Shown here one piece after another: positions 9,273 through 18,404 of a stretch of 64,000 nt of DNA. The stretch's first letter is position 1; every line of letters starts with the position of its first letter. This stretch comes from an uncultured Clostridia bacterium. Lineage in GTDB: Bacteria > Bacillota > Clostridia > Christensenellales > CAG-314. A program made the translations under genes and the position numbers. The stretch is taken from contig CANPXV010000001.1 of the NCBI GenBank assembly GCA_947586855.1, positions 17,350 through 81,349 on the forward strand. Direction: 5' to 3'. The notes under the pieces are model-generated. The model was not told the DNA's origin and did not search any database. It saw only the letters and a list, made by a program, of their open reading frames with translations.

Positions 9273-10958
9273 CTAATCCTCCGTTTCTTCTATCACAAAG
9301 CCCGCACCAAGGACGCCGTTAAGCAGGTTGTGCTGCAACAATATGCGTCCGCTGCCGACAAATGGGCGGGGCTCGCCATCGCCATTGACGGTGAGACGTA
9401 TCCTGTGCTGCCCAAGCCTCTCGATGACCAGCAGATCGCCGCAGCTGCCAAAGCGTATGTCGCCATCGACAAACTCCTTGCGCAAGCGTGACAGCCCCGC
9501 AATAACATCGCACAGCTCGCCACGCTTGCTCCAATCCATTGTGCGGCGGCAATCGGGGTCGTAGCCGCCTTCGAGGGGCAGCTCCGTGCCGTAGTAGACG
9601 CAGGGTGCGCCGCTGTGCACAAATATCACCGACAGCGCAGCGCACAGCTTGTGGATATTTTTGCCGCAGAGGGTAAAAAATCGGTGCGTGTCGTGGCTGT
9701 CCAGCAGGTTGAGCATCTGTCTGTTGGCCGTGGCCGTGTTGCGCATGTACAGTTCGGACAGTTTTTCGGCGCATTGGCGGGCAGTGAGATTGCCCTCCAC
9801 AATGTAGTCGATCAGCGCCTTTGTGAGGGAGTAGTTCATCACACCGTCAAATTGGTCACCGCCCAAAAATGGAGAGCTGTCGTGCCAATTTTCTCCCAAA
9901 ATTACGCAATTGGGGTCGGCTTTTTTGATACTCCGCCGAAAATTGCGCCAAAAGTCGTGGCTGACCTCGTCGGAGACATCCAGCCGCCAGCCGTCTATGC
10001 CGTACTCCTTCATCCAATACAGCGCAACGTCTATCAACCACTGCTGCACTGCGGGGTTGGATGTGTTCCACTTGGGCATGTAGTCGCACACGCCAAAGCA
10101 CTCGAAGTTGCCCTTGACGGGCCGTTCTCCCCGCACGATAAACCAATCGAAGAAGCGTGATTGCTTGCCGTGCTGCAACACATCGGCAAATTGGGCGGTG
10201 TTTTCGCTGCAATGATTGAACACGGCGTCCAGCACTATGCGCATCTTGCGGGAGTGCGCCTCATCCGTCAGCCGCCGCAGCGCCGCCTTGCCGCCAAATT
10301 GAGCGTCCACATCAAAGTAGTTGTAGATATCGTATTTGTGATTGGACGTCGAGCAGAATATCGGCGTGAGGTACAGCGTGTTGACGCCCAACGACTGCAA
10401 GTAGTCCAGCTTGTCGGCCACTCCCCACAAGTCGCCTCCGGCAAAACTCTTGGGTGTGGGTGCGTCGCCCCATTTCAGGTTGACGTAGCTTTCGTCCTTG
10501 GGTGCGCTGCCCCTGCAAAATCTGTCCGTAAAAATTTCGTAAAACACGGCGTTGTCGAACCAATCCACCCCCACGGGCACATCGGCCGCATTGACATAGG
10601 GCAGCTGGAACGAATTGTAGTAGGCCAGCGAAAAATCGTACCTGTCCAGCAGGCCGTCCTCGCAAAAAAAGTACCTTTTGCCGCCGCAAAACAGCTCAAA
10701 TATGTACACAAAGCGCACGTCTTGCAGCTTGATGACCGCAGTGTACCAATTGAAGCTGCCATCGGTAAAGGTAAGCTGCATGGGCGCAGATTGTTGTTTT
10801 AGGTAGAAATCGTATTTGTTGCCATAGATGACGTTTACGCCCTCCAACACGTCCGATTTGTCCGTGCGCAAGCGCAACTCGACGGTGTTGCCGTCCAGCG
10901 GATAGCAAAAGCGGCTATCCTGAATGTGCAATATGGCTTTGTAGTTGAGTGTTGACAT
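9273..10958 (-). CDS. GH13 alpha-amylase family (neopullulanase/cyclomaltodextrinase-like)
   Basis: GH13 motifs VLDAVFNH, GWRLDVSDE, GENW, LLDSHDTHR; starch-binding-like N-terminus. Confidence 0.87.
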   Translation of the reverse strand: MSTLNYKAILHIQDSRFCYPLDGNTVELRLRTDKSDVLEGVNVIYGNKYDFYLKQQSAPMQLTFTDGSFNWYTAVIKLQDVRFVYIFELFCGGKRYFFCEDGLLDRYDFSLAYYNSFQLPYVNAADVPVGVDWFDNAVFYEIFTDRFCRGSAPKDESYVNLKWGDAPTPKSFAGGDLWGVADKLDYLQSLGVNTLYLTPIFCSTSNHKYDIYNYFDVDAQFGGKAALRRLTDEAHSRKMRIVLDAVFNHCSENTAQFADVLQHGKQSRFFDWFIVRGERPVKGNFECFGVCDYMPKWNTSNPAVQQWLIDVALYWMKEYGIDGWRLDVSDEVSHDFWRNFRRSIKKADPNCVILGENWHDSSPFLGGDQFDGVMNYSLTKALIDYIVEGNLTARQCAEKLSELYMRNTATANRQMLNLLDSHDTHRFFTLCGKNIHKLCAALSVIFVHSGAPCVYYGTELPLEGGYDPDCRRTMDWSKRGELCDVIAGLSRLRKEFVDGDIRFGSCGDLLVIERLGQHRIRLTVNGDGEPRPFVGSGRILLQHNLLNGVLGAGFVIEETED

Positions 10959-10964
10959 TTCCTA

Positions 10965-10993
10965 TTGACTTTTTTGTTTGTTTTTGTTATATT
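10965..10993 (+). promoter_or_regulatory. Promoter of lacI-family gene
   Basis: TTGACT (10965-10970), 17 nt, TATATT (10988-10993). Confidence 0.65.
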
Positions 10994-11000
10994 TTTTGTT

Positions 11001-11822
11001 ATGAATGACCAAAAAGATTTGACCAAGCCCAAAAAGGCCACCAACCGAGATGTGGCAAGGCTGGCAGGGGTGTCCGTTGCAACAGTTTCGTATGTGGTAA
11101 ACGGCCGAGAGGACCAGCACATCACCGAGGCCACCAAGAAGAAGGTGTGGCAGGCGATAAACTTTTTGAACTACTCTCCCAATCCCTACGCAGTGGGGCT
11201 CAACACCGAGCAGCCGCACACCATCGTCATACGCTCGTCGGCTGCGGCCAACGAGATGACCGAGAGAGAACTGCTGTGCTTTATGCACCAGCTGGACCCT
11301 CTGTGCGAGGCCAAGGATCTGCAATTGATCTACTCGCTGGACAAGCGCCCCGCCAAGATCGCCGCCACGGCCTGCATTTGCTTTGATATGTCCAACGAGG
11401 AGTTTCATCGTCTGGCCGAGGAAAACTTTATCCCCATGATTGCGCTGGACAGCTTGGTAAACGACCCCGTTTTCTACCAGATAACGGTGGATTTCGACGC
11501 CGTAAAACGGTGCGCCGAGCAACGCTTCGGCAAGGACTTCTGCTACGTGTGCCTGCGCCCCAACAACAGTCAGGTGGAGCAAAAGATACGCTCGGTGTTC
11601 CCCAAGGTGCACTTTGTGTCCGGCTGGAAGGACCGTGTTGTGGGGCACACCAATCTGGTGCTGACGCAACCGTCGCTGTTTGACCTGTTTGACGAGGCCG
11701 AGTTTGACGTGCTGCGCTACACGGACAACTACCTTCGCCGCCCAAGCTGCACGCTGGATTGCATAAACAAGGCGCTCAACCGCCTCAACACCGCCGACGA
11801 AGCGCACTTTGTTGAATTGTAA
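11001..11822 (+). CDS. LacI-family transcriptional regulator with short effector domain
   Basis: ATNRDVARLAGVSVATVSYVVNGREDQHITEATKKKVWQAINFLNYSPN; divergent from amylase operon. Confidence 0.85.
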   Translation: MNDQKDLTKPKKATNRDVARLAGVSVATVSYVVNGREDQHITEATKKKVWQAINFLNYSPNPYAVGLNTEQPHTIVIRSSAAANEMTERELLCFMHQLDPLCEAKDLQLIYSLDKRPAKIAATACICFDMSNEEFHRLAEENFIPMIALDSLVNDPVFYQITVDFDAVKRCAEQRFGKDFCYVCLRPNNSQVEQKIRSVFPKVHFVSGWKDRVVGHTNLVLTQPSLFDLFDEAEFDVLRYTDNYLRRPSCTLDCINKALNRLNTADEAHFVEL

Positions 11823-11834
11823 TAACAAAAATCA

Positions 11835-11869
11835 GACACCGCCGCCATTGAGCGACGGTGTCTTTTTTT
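11835..11869 (+). terminator. Intrinsic terminator between convergent genes
   Basis: gacaccgccgc...gcgacggtgtc stem followed by TTTTTTT. Confidence 0.75.
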
Positions 11870-11878
11870 GCGCTATGT

Positions 11879-13738
11879 TCAGGCGTTGACGGAATAGAAA
11901 TCTACTTTTTCGGTGGCTATATTGTACACCACTTTGTAGGTGCCCGCAACCGAGCAAGTGATATTGTTGTTGGTTTCCGCTGCCGCTTTGACAAATTTGT
12001 CATTGGCGTCGCCCGTGTTGCCCTTGGCCGTGATATTGACAAACGTGCCGTAGCCGCTTGTTACGCCTTTGGCAAACACTTCCAGACCGAACTCCATCGG
12101 TTTGTCCGCTTCCACCGTGAGGGTAAACTCGTAGCTTTCGCCGTCTGCGGACAGCTTGAACTTCCATTGCGATTCGAAATTGTGGTTCCAACCGTTGATG
12201 TTGGCGCCCTTGATGTAGACATCCAACGTATCTTTGCTTTCGGTGTGGGGCACAATGGTGATGAGCTTGGAGTAGCTGTCGATGGAGATATCGTAGTTGC
12301 CCGCCTTTTTGACCTTGATGTTGTTGTCGGTGGCGCTTGTAGCCTCAAAGTCCTGGCCCGGGTTTTTGAGATAGTCGAATTGATACAAGTTGCCGGCCGT
12401 GTTGGAGGTGGTTGCTGTTTCGCCCGCCTTGCATGCGCGGATCTGTATCGACTTGCCCGCTGCCAACTGTTTGGTTATGGTGTACACGCCGTTGCCGTCG
12501 CTCGTCAGCTTGTAGTCGGAGGGGCTATCCACAAAGGCATTCCACTTGTCGCCCGTGCCGATGTTGCCATCCAGATAGAAGTCGTATTGCGGCGCAGGTT
12601 CGCTGACGTATGTAACGGTGAGCACCTTGCTTGTGGAGTTGTAGCTGAATTTGTAGGTGCCGTCCGCTTTGGCCTTCATGTTGGCGCCCGTTTCCGAGTA
12701 GCCGTCCACAAGGCTTTGGCTGGCTGTGTCCAGATTGTTGGACTTGATGTACTCGCTGCCCACGCTGACGGTGTTTTGGCCGTTGGAGATCTTGGTGAGG
12801 CGGGACGTAAACATAAATTGATCGTCCTTCTTCAACCACACGCTGAGGGTGTAGACGTCGCCGTTGCGCACCATTTGCGTGGAGGGGTTGTACACGTCGC
12901 CCCAACCGGTGATTTTTTCGCCCTTGATGTAGAAATCCGTCACGGTGACTTCGTTTTTGAGGACGTCGCCGTTGCGCACCCAGCTGATGGTGTCGTAGGT
13001 GCCCCTGTTGTAGGTCTCCTTTGTGGCCTCGGTGTAGTTGGGCGCAGTGGTCTCGTAGTAGTCGTCGGCGGGATAGGTGGTAAGTTTGAGGGTGTAGTTG
13101 CCGGCCTTTTCTACCTTGATGTTGGCCGTTTTGGCGGCGTCGGTGTAGGGGCTGGCGTTGCTGCTGAACACCTCGGTGCCGTCGGACAGCTTGGTCTCAG
13201 CAAGGTAGCCAAATCCGCGCTGGTTGTGCCAATCGGAGTCGATAGCCAGCTGAAATTCGTCGCCCTGCATCAGGTCCAGCGTGATGGAGTACTCGTTTTT
13301 ATCCGCAGCCTTGCTTAGCTTGTGACTGTCCGTGATGACCTTGCCCCAATTGGAGCTGAACAACAACTCGCTGGATCCGCTGCCCACAACGTAAAAGCTG
13401 CGAGTATCCGTTTGCTGTTTGGAAAATCCCGCATAGATGGCGGTGTCCTCGGTGATGGCCGTGTCGAAATCGAAACGGTGCGCCTTGGACGGCACCGCAA
13501 ACCAATCCACAAAGGTGTAGGCGCCCTCCTTGGTGGGCACGTAACGCTGCACTTTTGCGCCCGAATCTACCTTTTCCGTTTTGAGAACGGGCATATCGCT
13601 GACGGTGGACGTGCCTGTGGCGTCGTACCAGGTGACGGTAAGCTTGCCCTCGTCGTCATCTTTTTTGCAGGCCGCCAGAGCAAACAAGCTGAGCGCAAAC
13701 ACCGCAAAAAGCACTATCGCTAACAATTTTTTCTTCAT
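11879..13738 (-). CDS. Surface lipoprotein with InlB-type repeat and several starch-binding-like modules
   Basis: Lipobox LAAC; InlB/Listeria-Bacteroides-like WYDATG...FVDWFAVPS...AIYAGF; about four modules SFYVVG.., DFYIKG.., DFYLDG.., DVYIKG.. SD ggaggc upstream of ATG. Confidence 0.65.
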   Translation of the reverse strand: MKKKLLAIVLFAVFALSLFALAACKKDDDEGKLTVTWYDATGTSTVSDMPVLKTEKVDSGAKVQRYVPTKEGAYTFVDWFAVPSKAHRFDFDTAITEDTAIYAGFSKQQTDTRSFYVVGSGSSELLFSSNWGKVITDSHKLSKAADKNEYSITLDLMQGDEFQLAIDSDWHNQRGFGYLAETKLSDGTEVFSSNASPYTDAAKTANIKVEKAGNYTLKLTTYPADDYYETTAPNYTEATKETYNRGTYDTISWVRNGDVLKNEVTVTDFYIKGEKITGWGDVYNPSTQMVRNGDVYTLSVWLKKDDQFMFTSRLTKISNGQNTVSVGSEYIKSNNLDTASQSLVDGYSETGANMKAKADGTYKFSYNSTSKVLTVTYVSEPAPQYDFYLDGNIGTGDKWNAFVDSPSDYKLTSDGNGVYTITKQLAAGKSIQIRACKAGETATTSNTAGNLYQFDYLKNPGQDFEATSATDNNIKVKKAGNYDISIDSYSKLITIVPHTESKDTLDVYIKGANINGWNHNFESQWKFKLSADGESYEFTLTVEADKPMEFGLEVFAKGVTSGYGTFVNITAKGNTGDANDKFVKAAAETNNNITCSVAGTYKVVYNIATEKVDFYSVNA

Positions 13739-13959
13739 AGTTGCCTCCCGAAAATGTGTTTTGACTGACCGCAAGCCAACAAAAAGGCTTTTGCTTGGAT
13801 CCGCTGCGACCGCCTTGCGCACGCTGCGCCTGATGCGGGTGACCCTTCCGACTTTGGCATTGCAACAATGCCCACAGACCGCACCGCCGCTCTTCCCTGC
13901 GACGTTTGCGCCTCGGCCGACGCTTCCAAATCGACGGCAAAATTGCGCCTTTTTGCTAA

Positions 13960-13999
13960 CTTAACAAGTTAAGTATAGCACGTTAAAATTGTTTGTCAA
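13960..13999 (-). promoter_or_regulatory. Promoter with operator-like palindrome
   Basis: Minus strand TTGACA (13999-13994), 16 nt, TATACT (13977-13972); palindrome CTTAACAAGTTAAG at 13960-13973. Confidence 0.65.
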
Positions 14000-14070
14000 T
14001 AGGGTTTTGAAATTTTTTTTGCCAATTTTTTGCTTTTTCCCCTCCACCCGACACCCCAAAGCGATACGCG

Positions 14071-14198
14071 AAATCACAACAAAACCCCAAAATCACCACA
14101 AATACCTCAAAAATCACAGTGTGCGGTGCAAAAATCACTACATGTGCAACAAAATCACCACGTGAGACCCCCTCATCACGTGCGGCCCAAAAAATCAC
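14071..14198 (+). repeat. Phased array of seven TCAC motifs
   Basis: TCAC at 14074, 14093, 14114, 14135, 14155, 14176, 14195 (intervals 19-21), mostly in context AAAATCAC[C/T]AC. Confidence 0.7.
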
Positions 14199-14240
14199 TA
14201 CAAATTGTAGTTGAGATAAACGTAATGTAATTTGTATAAT
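14197..14240 (+). promoter_or_regulatory. Promoter with palindromic operator overlapping -35
   Basis: ACTACAAATTGTAGT (14197-14211), TTGAGA (14211-14216), 18 nt, TATAAT (14235-14240). Confidence 0.65.
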
Positions 14241-14263
14241 AAAAGCAAAAAGGTGGCAAAAAT

Positions 14264-14566
14264 ATGGGTTTTATCGGCAGTTTGATTTTTTCGATGATCT
14301 ACACAGGATTTCAATACGGCTTCAAAAAGCTCAAAACACGCAAAGCCACCCAGATACGTTTCGGCGTGCTGGGCGTGCTGTGCGCCTTCAACCTGTTTGT
14401 GACGATATATTTCTGCTGCACCATTGCAGAGTTTTGGTGGCTGTATCTGATGACGACGGGCGTGTTGTTTTGCGTGTTTGTGTGGCGATTTGTCTGGGAC
14501 GGAATTTTGCTTGTCAAAAACGATTTTGACTCAACGCCCGATGCGCCCGCACCGCCAAAGGTCTGA
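14264..14566 (+). CDS. Small membrane protein, unknown function
   Basis: 100 aa with hydrophobic segments, preceded by aaggtgg SD and promoter. Confidence 0.65.
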   Translation: MGFIGSLIFSMIYTGFQYGFKKLKTRKATQIRFGVLGVLCAFNLFVTIYFCCTIAEFWWLYLMTTGVLFCVFVWRFVWDGILLVKNDFDSTPDAPAPPKV

Positions 14567-14810
14567 AAACCGCCGATTTGAGGGGCTTTTTGGGCAAAAA
14601 TACGTCCGCAAAAATAAATTTTTGCCCACAAAATATTTTTTTTGATATTTTTAGTGGAGATTTTGTTTTAGCGACGAATTTATAAGTGCAAACACATCTT
14701 GATGATTGGCGCAGAAAATACCCAAATTTTCAAAGTGGAGCGATTGACAATATTGTAAAAATCTTGCCTGTGTTTGCTTGAAAATCTTTACAAAACAAAG
14801 GAGTTAACCA

Positions 14811-15311
14811 ATGGACGAACAAAAAATTGATGAAACACTGCGTGATGTACTTTTCCTGACAAAATATTTTGAAAAAAGCTTGTCGAAAACCCTTGATCAA
14901 GTGCAGGAACTCGAAACTAAGGTAAGCGAATTAGAAAAAGCCCTCCGAAAATCGTCTGCCGGCCAAACGTCAACAACAACACAAGGCCCCGCAACTTATC
15001 CATATCAGGGAACAACAACCGGCCAGAGAAACACGTTCACATTTGACGGCGGAGAATATTTGACAACCATGGGCGCAACGTGGTTTGTGTCCTATGCTTA
15101 TTGGCACAAAAATCCCCACCACTTAAATTGGCGAAGAGTCAGCACCTATAAAAACAGAATGAGCGTTTTTAACAACACAAAATCGTATCACAAGTTTTGG
15201 CTGCAACAAGTTGTACACATGGACGAAAATAATCTTGATAAAAACAGCATTGGATTGTCGGGATTGCAGGTCAAGCAAATGGCTTCCGAACTGTTGAAAA
15301 CGTATTTGTAA
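14811..15311 (+). CDS. Hypothetical protein with N-terminal coiled coil
   Basis: SD aaaggag; TLDQVQELETKVSELEKALRK coiled-coil-like, T/G-rich linker, aromatic-rich C-terminal region. Confidence 0.65.
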   Translation: MDEQKIDETLRDVLFLTKYFEKSLSKTLDQVQELETKVSELEKALRKSSAGQTSTTTQGPATYPYQGTTTGQRNTFTFDGGEYLTTMGATWFVSYAYWHKNPHHLNWRRVSTYKNRMSVFNNTKSYHKFWLQQVVHMDENNLDKNSIGLSGLQVKQMASELLKTYL

Positions 15312-15370
15312 AATTGTGTTTCGGGGCGGGGCGGCATGATTTTTGACGCAAAATCCCCATGCAATTTTCA

Positions 15371-15385
15371 ACTACAATTTGTAGT
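15371..15385. promoter_or_regulatory. Second copy of operator-like palindrome
   Basis: ACTACAATTTGTAGT, reverse complement of the 14197 palindrome. Confidence 0.55.
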
Positions 15386-15484
15386 GTACACCAAAAGTTT
15401 TGTTTGATATCATTGTAACGTAAAATTGGGCGGCGCTTGGCGTTGTGTGCTTGGCGGTCGCCTGCAAATTTGCGGGAGATGACT

Positions 15485-16003
15485 ATGAAACAAAAGAAAT
15501 TTGTGCTGTATCCGGTGTTGGCGATTGCGCTTGTGTTGGCGTGTTTGGGCCTGGGCGGCTGCGTTGACGACGAGCCCGACGAGCCTGCCAACTATCCTGT
15601 GGCGGGCATCTGGCACGCCGTTGCGGCCTGGCAGGAGGAAAACAACGTCAAATTGGGCGGATACACCTACCACATTGTAAACGACTACCAAATTGATTTC
15701 TATTTCGACTTTCGGGAGGACGGGGCCATACTCAAAAAAACCATTTCGCACATGAACGGCAACCTTGTGCCCACCGACAACGACGAATGGAACATCTTCA
15801 ACGAGACCTGGACGGTGAAAGGCAACGTCCTGACGCTATCCAGTGGCAAGCGGTATGTGATTGTGGACGACGAATTTGACGACGTTTTCCCCTCCAAAAA
15901 CATACTGCTGCGCTACAAAAAGCAAGCGCCCGCAGTCGACAACGATCAGGGCGACGCACAGGGCAAATCGGCCATTTTGCAAGGCACAACGACGGTTTTG
16001 TAA
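15485..16003 (+). CDS. Predicted lipoprotein, unknown function
   Basis: MKQKKFVLYPVLAIALVLACLGLGGCVDDE signal with LGGC lipobox. Confidence 0.7.
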   Translation: MKQKKFVLYPVLAIALVLACLGLGGCVDDEPDEPANYPVAGIWHAVAAWQEENNVKLGGYTYHIVNDYQIDFYFDFREDGAILKKTISHMNGNLVPTDNDEWNIFNETWTVKGNVLTLSSGKRYVIVDDEFDDVFPSKNILLRYKKQAPAVDNDQGDAQGKSAILQGTTTVL

Positions 16004-16023
16004 CCCACAACAAGGAGACAACT

Positions 16024-16908
16024 ATGCAATCCAACTTCAACCGAAACTTTCAAACTTTTATTTTGAGCAACGACCTCAGCAACCAAAAGGCCGCCGACCT
16101 GATAAACGAGGAAATGGCCCGCCTGGACGCACAAAACGACCGTATCTACATGGCCAACGACGTGTGGACGATTGTTGGGCGGGGCAGCACTCCACGCAAT
16201 CACCTGGTGATGGTTGCCATTGCCAACATCATTGGCAAATCGCTGGAAGATCTGATTGTGCACCTATACGATATGTCCGATTTGTCCCGTCCCGACCTCA
16301 GGCGCTGCCCCTGCAACATGGAAAAGAGCCCCTCGGACAGGGATCGGCGTGCAATGCTGTCATGCAGCGATATGGTAAGGGACTTTTGGAACGAGCAAAA
16401 ACCAAGCATCGCCCAATTGTTTGGCAAGATGGAGCCGGACGACAAAACGCTGGTGCTGGATTTGGTAAGCAGTATCGAGACGGAGGGCGATGACGTGTTT
16501 TTGTCGCTGCTGGTGGAGCCGGAAATGCCGCTGGACGACGAAATCAACATATGGGTGCACTACAACAACGCCTCGGGGCGGCCGGAGGGCGTGCCCGTGG
16601 ATTGGGAGGACTTTGCAGAGAGATTGCAGCAATGCAACTGCGACCCTTGCGCCACCATCACACGGTTTGTGCACGACCGCTTTTTGTGCACGCTGGAAAA
16701 CGACCTGCATCTCGACGTGACGCTGTGCGACTTTTGCAGGTACTACGATGCGGACGAAAACGGCTTTGAGATGGACAACGGCTACCTTGTCAAAATGCGG
16801 CTGGGCGGCCTGACACGCAAGGATATGCTGTTTTTGTACGAGCAGTCGCTGGAACATCTGAAACAGCGCCTGGCCGAGCTGGAAAAAGCCAACAAAAAGG
16901 AGGACTGA
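16024..16908 (+). CDS. Hypothetical protein, no recognised family
   Basis: 294 aa ORF, aaggag SD, 2-nt gap to the VWA gene. Confidence 0.65.
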   Translation: MQSNFNRNFQTFILSNDLSNQKAADLINEEMARLDAQNDRIYMANDVWTIVGRGSTPRNHLVMVAIANIIGKSLEDLIVHLYDMSDLSRPDLRRCPCNMEKSPSDRDRRAMLSCSDMVRDFWNEQKPSIAQLFGKMEPDDKTLVLDLVSSIETEGDDVFLSLLVEPEMPLDDEINIWVHYNNASGRPEGVPVDWEDFAERLQQCNCDPCATITRFVHDRFLCTLENDLHLDVTLCDFCRYYDADENGFEMDNGYLVKMRLGGLTRKDMLFLYEQSLEHLKQRLAELEKANKKED

Positions 16909-16910
16909 CA

Positions 16911-17546
16911 ATGCAAAAAAATCTGATCGAACTTGTGTTTATTTTGGACAAAAGCGGGTCTATGCACCCGCGCACAGCGGACACTATCGGCGGCTTCAAC
17001 GCCATGATAGCCGAGCAAAAACAGCAACCGGGCAGGGCGCTGGTATCCACCGTGTTGTTTGCCGACAGGTCGCAGGTGCTGCACGACAGGATAGACTTAG
17101 CAGATGTGGCGGAGATTACCGAAAAGGACTACGTTGCCTTCGGCTGCACGGCGTTGATGGACGCTATCGGCGGGGCAATACACCACATCAAAAACGTGCA
17201 CAAGTACGCCCGAGAGGAGGACCGCCCCGAAAACACTCTGTTTGTGATAACCACCGACGGCCAAGAAAATGCCAGCAAGGTCTACTCGGCCGAACAAGTG
17301 CGCTCGCTGATAAAGGAGCAGGAAAAGGCCGGTTGGCAATTTGTTTTTGTTGCGGCCAACATAGACGCCGTGCAGACGGGCGCAACGCTGGGAATACGAG
17401 AAGAGTGGTGCTCGCAATACGACGTGGGCGACGAGCGAGCGATGTGCTGCATGGTGTCGAATGCGGTGTCCGAGTGCAGAAGCACAGGGCAAATCTCGTC
17501 CGATTGGAAAACGCTGCGGCGCAAAGCAAAGGAAAACAAACGGTAA
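16911..17546 (+). CDS. VWA domain protein
   Basis: MIDAS-like LVFILDKSGSM, conserved FGCTALMDAIG and FVITTDGQENAS. Confidence 0.85.
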   Translation: MQKNLIELVFILDKSGSMHPRTADTIGGFNAMIAEQKQQPGRALVSTVLFADRSQVLHDRIDLADVAEITEKDYVAFGCTALMDAIGGAIHHIKNVHKYAREEDRPENTLFVITTDGQENASKVYSAEQVRSLIKEQEKAGWQFVFVAANIDAVQTGATLGIREEWCSQYDVGDERAMCCMVSNAVSECRSTGQISSDWKTLRRKAKENKR

Positions 17547-17703
17547 AACCACCAAAATGCGGATATGGGGTACGTTTTTTGCAAGAAAAACAACAAAACG
17601 CCGCTATCCACCGTCAGTAGGAGCGTCCGCATTATCTGATTGGTCTCTACAACAACATTGTTGCGTTTGCAACATTGATACTTCACAATTTACTCCCCAA
17701 AAG

Positions 17704-17727
17704 GTCCGCACAAGCTGCGGGCTTTTT
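17704..17727 (+). terminator. Intrinsic terminator
   Basis: gtccgca-caagc-tgcgggc stem followed by TTTTT. Confidence 0.6.
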
Positions 17728-17906
17728 GATTTGTGGGCGGCAAACTGTACTTTCAAGCGCAACAAAAAAACGGCCAAAATACGCCTTCGACAAGGCAGCA
17801 GTCGTGCCAAAACAATTGCGTGAGAGGCGACAACTTTTGACAAACCTATTGACTTGACCTTGTTTGTGTGATAAACTCAAACAAAACGGTCACGGAGGAA
17901 AACGCT

Positions 17907-18392
17907 ATGTATTGCAGATATTGCGGCAAACAAGTGGACGAGGACGCCGTGGAGTGTCCGCATTGCGGCAAGCCCACAGGCGTAGAGGCGGCTCAACCCG
18001 ACAATCAATCCGCAGTCGATGAGCAACCCGCAGCTCCTCTACCAGAAACGCAACCCGACAAGCGGCCCGAAACGCCGTCTGACGAGCAGGCCCTCGCCAG
18101 CACCCCCAAACAATGCCCGTTGTGCACCACTGCGCTGCTGGCGGCGATATTTGGGTGCGTTGGCTTTGTGGCAAGCATCGTGATGGGCTCGATGCTGTTT
18201 GCAAATTACATCGCCTTGCTGTATATGATCGGTTGGCTTGCCGTGCTGCCCTCTTTGGCGTCGCTGGGAGCGGCCGTCTGCGTGCTGCACGCCCCCAAGG
18301 ACAAGCTAAATCGTATTGTATCCCTTGTGACGATGTGCGTGGCGGGATTTTCGCTGTTTTACACTTTTTTGGCGGTGTGCGTTGCCGCATAA
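17907..18392 (+). CDS. Zinc-ribbon membrane protein
   Basis: MYCRYCGKQVDEDAVECPHCGKP zinc ribbon, later TM segments. Confidence 0.75.
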   Translation: MYCRYCGKQVDEDAVECPHCGKPTGVEAAQPDNQSAVDEQPAAPLPETQPDKRPETPSDEQALASTPKQCPLCTTALLAAIFGCVGFVASIVMGSMLFANYIALLYMIGWLAVLPSLASLGAAVCVLHAPKDKLNRIVSLVTMCVAGFSLFYTFLAVCVAA

Positions 18393-18404
18393 ACAAGGAG
18401 CGAT

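Noticed and set aside
14071-14198. Phased TCAC array as a CRISPR array
   Set aside because: Repeats are only about 10 nt, spacing about 20 bp, no true spacers and no cas genes.
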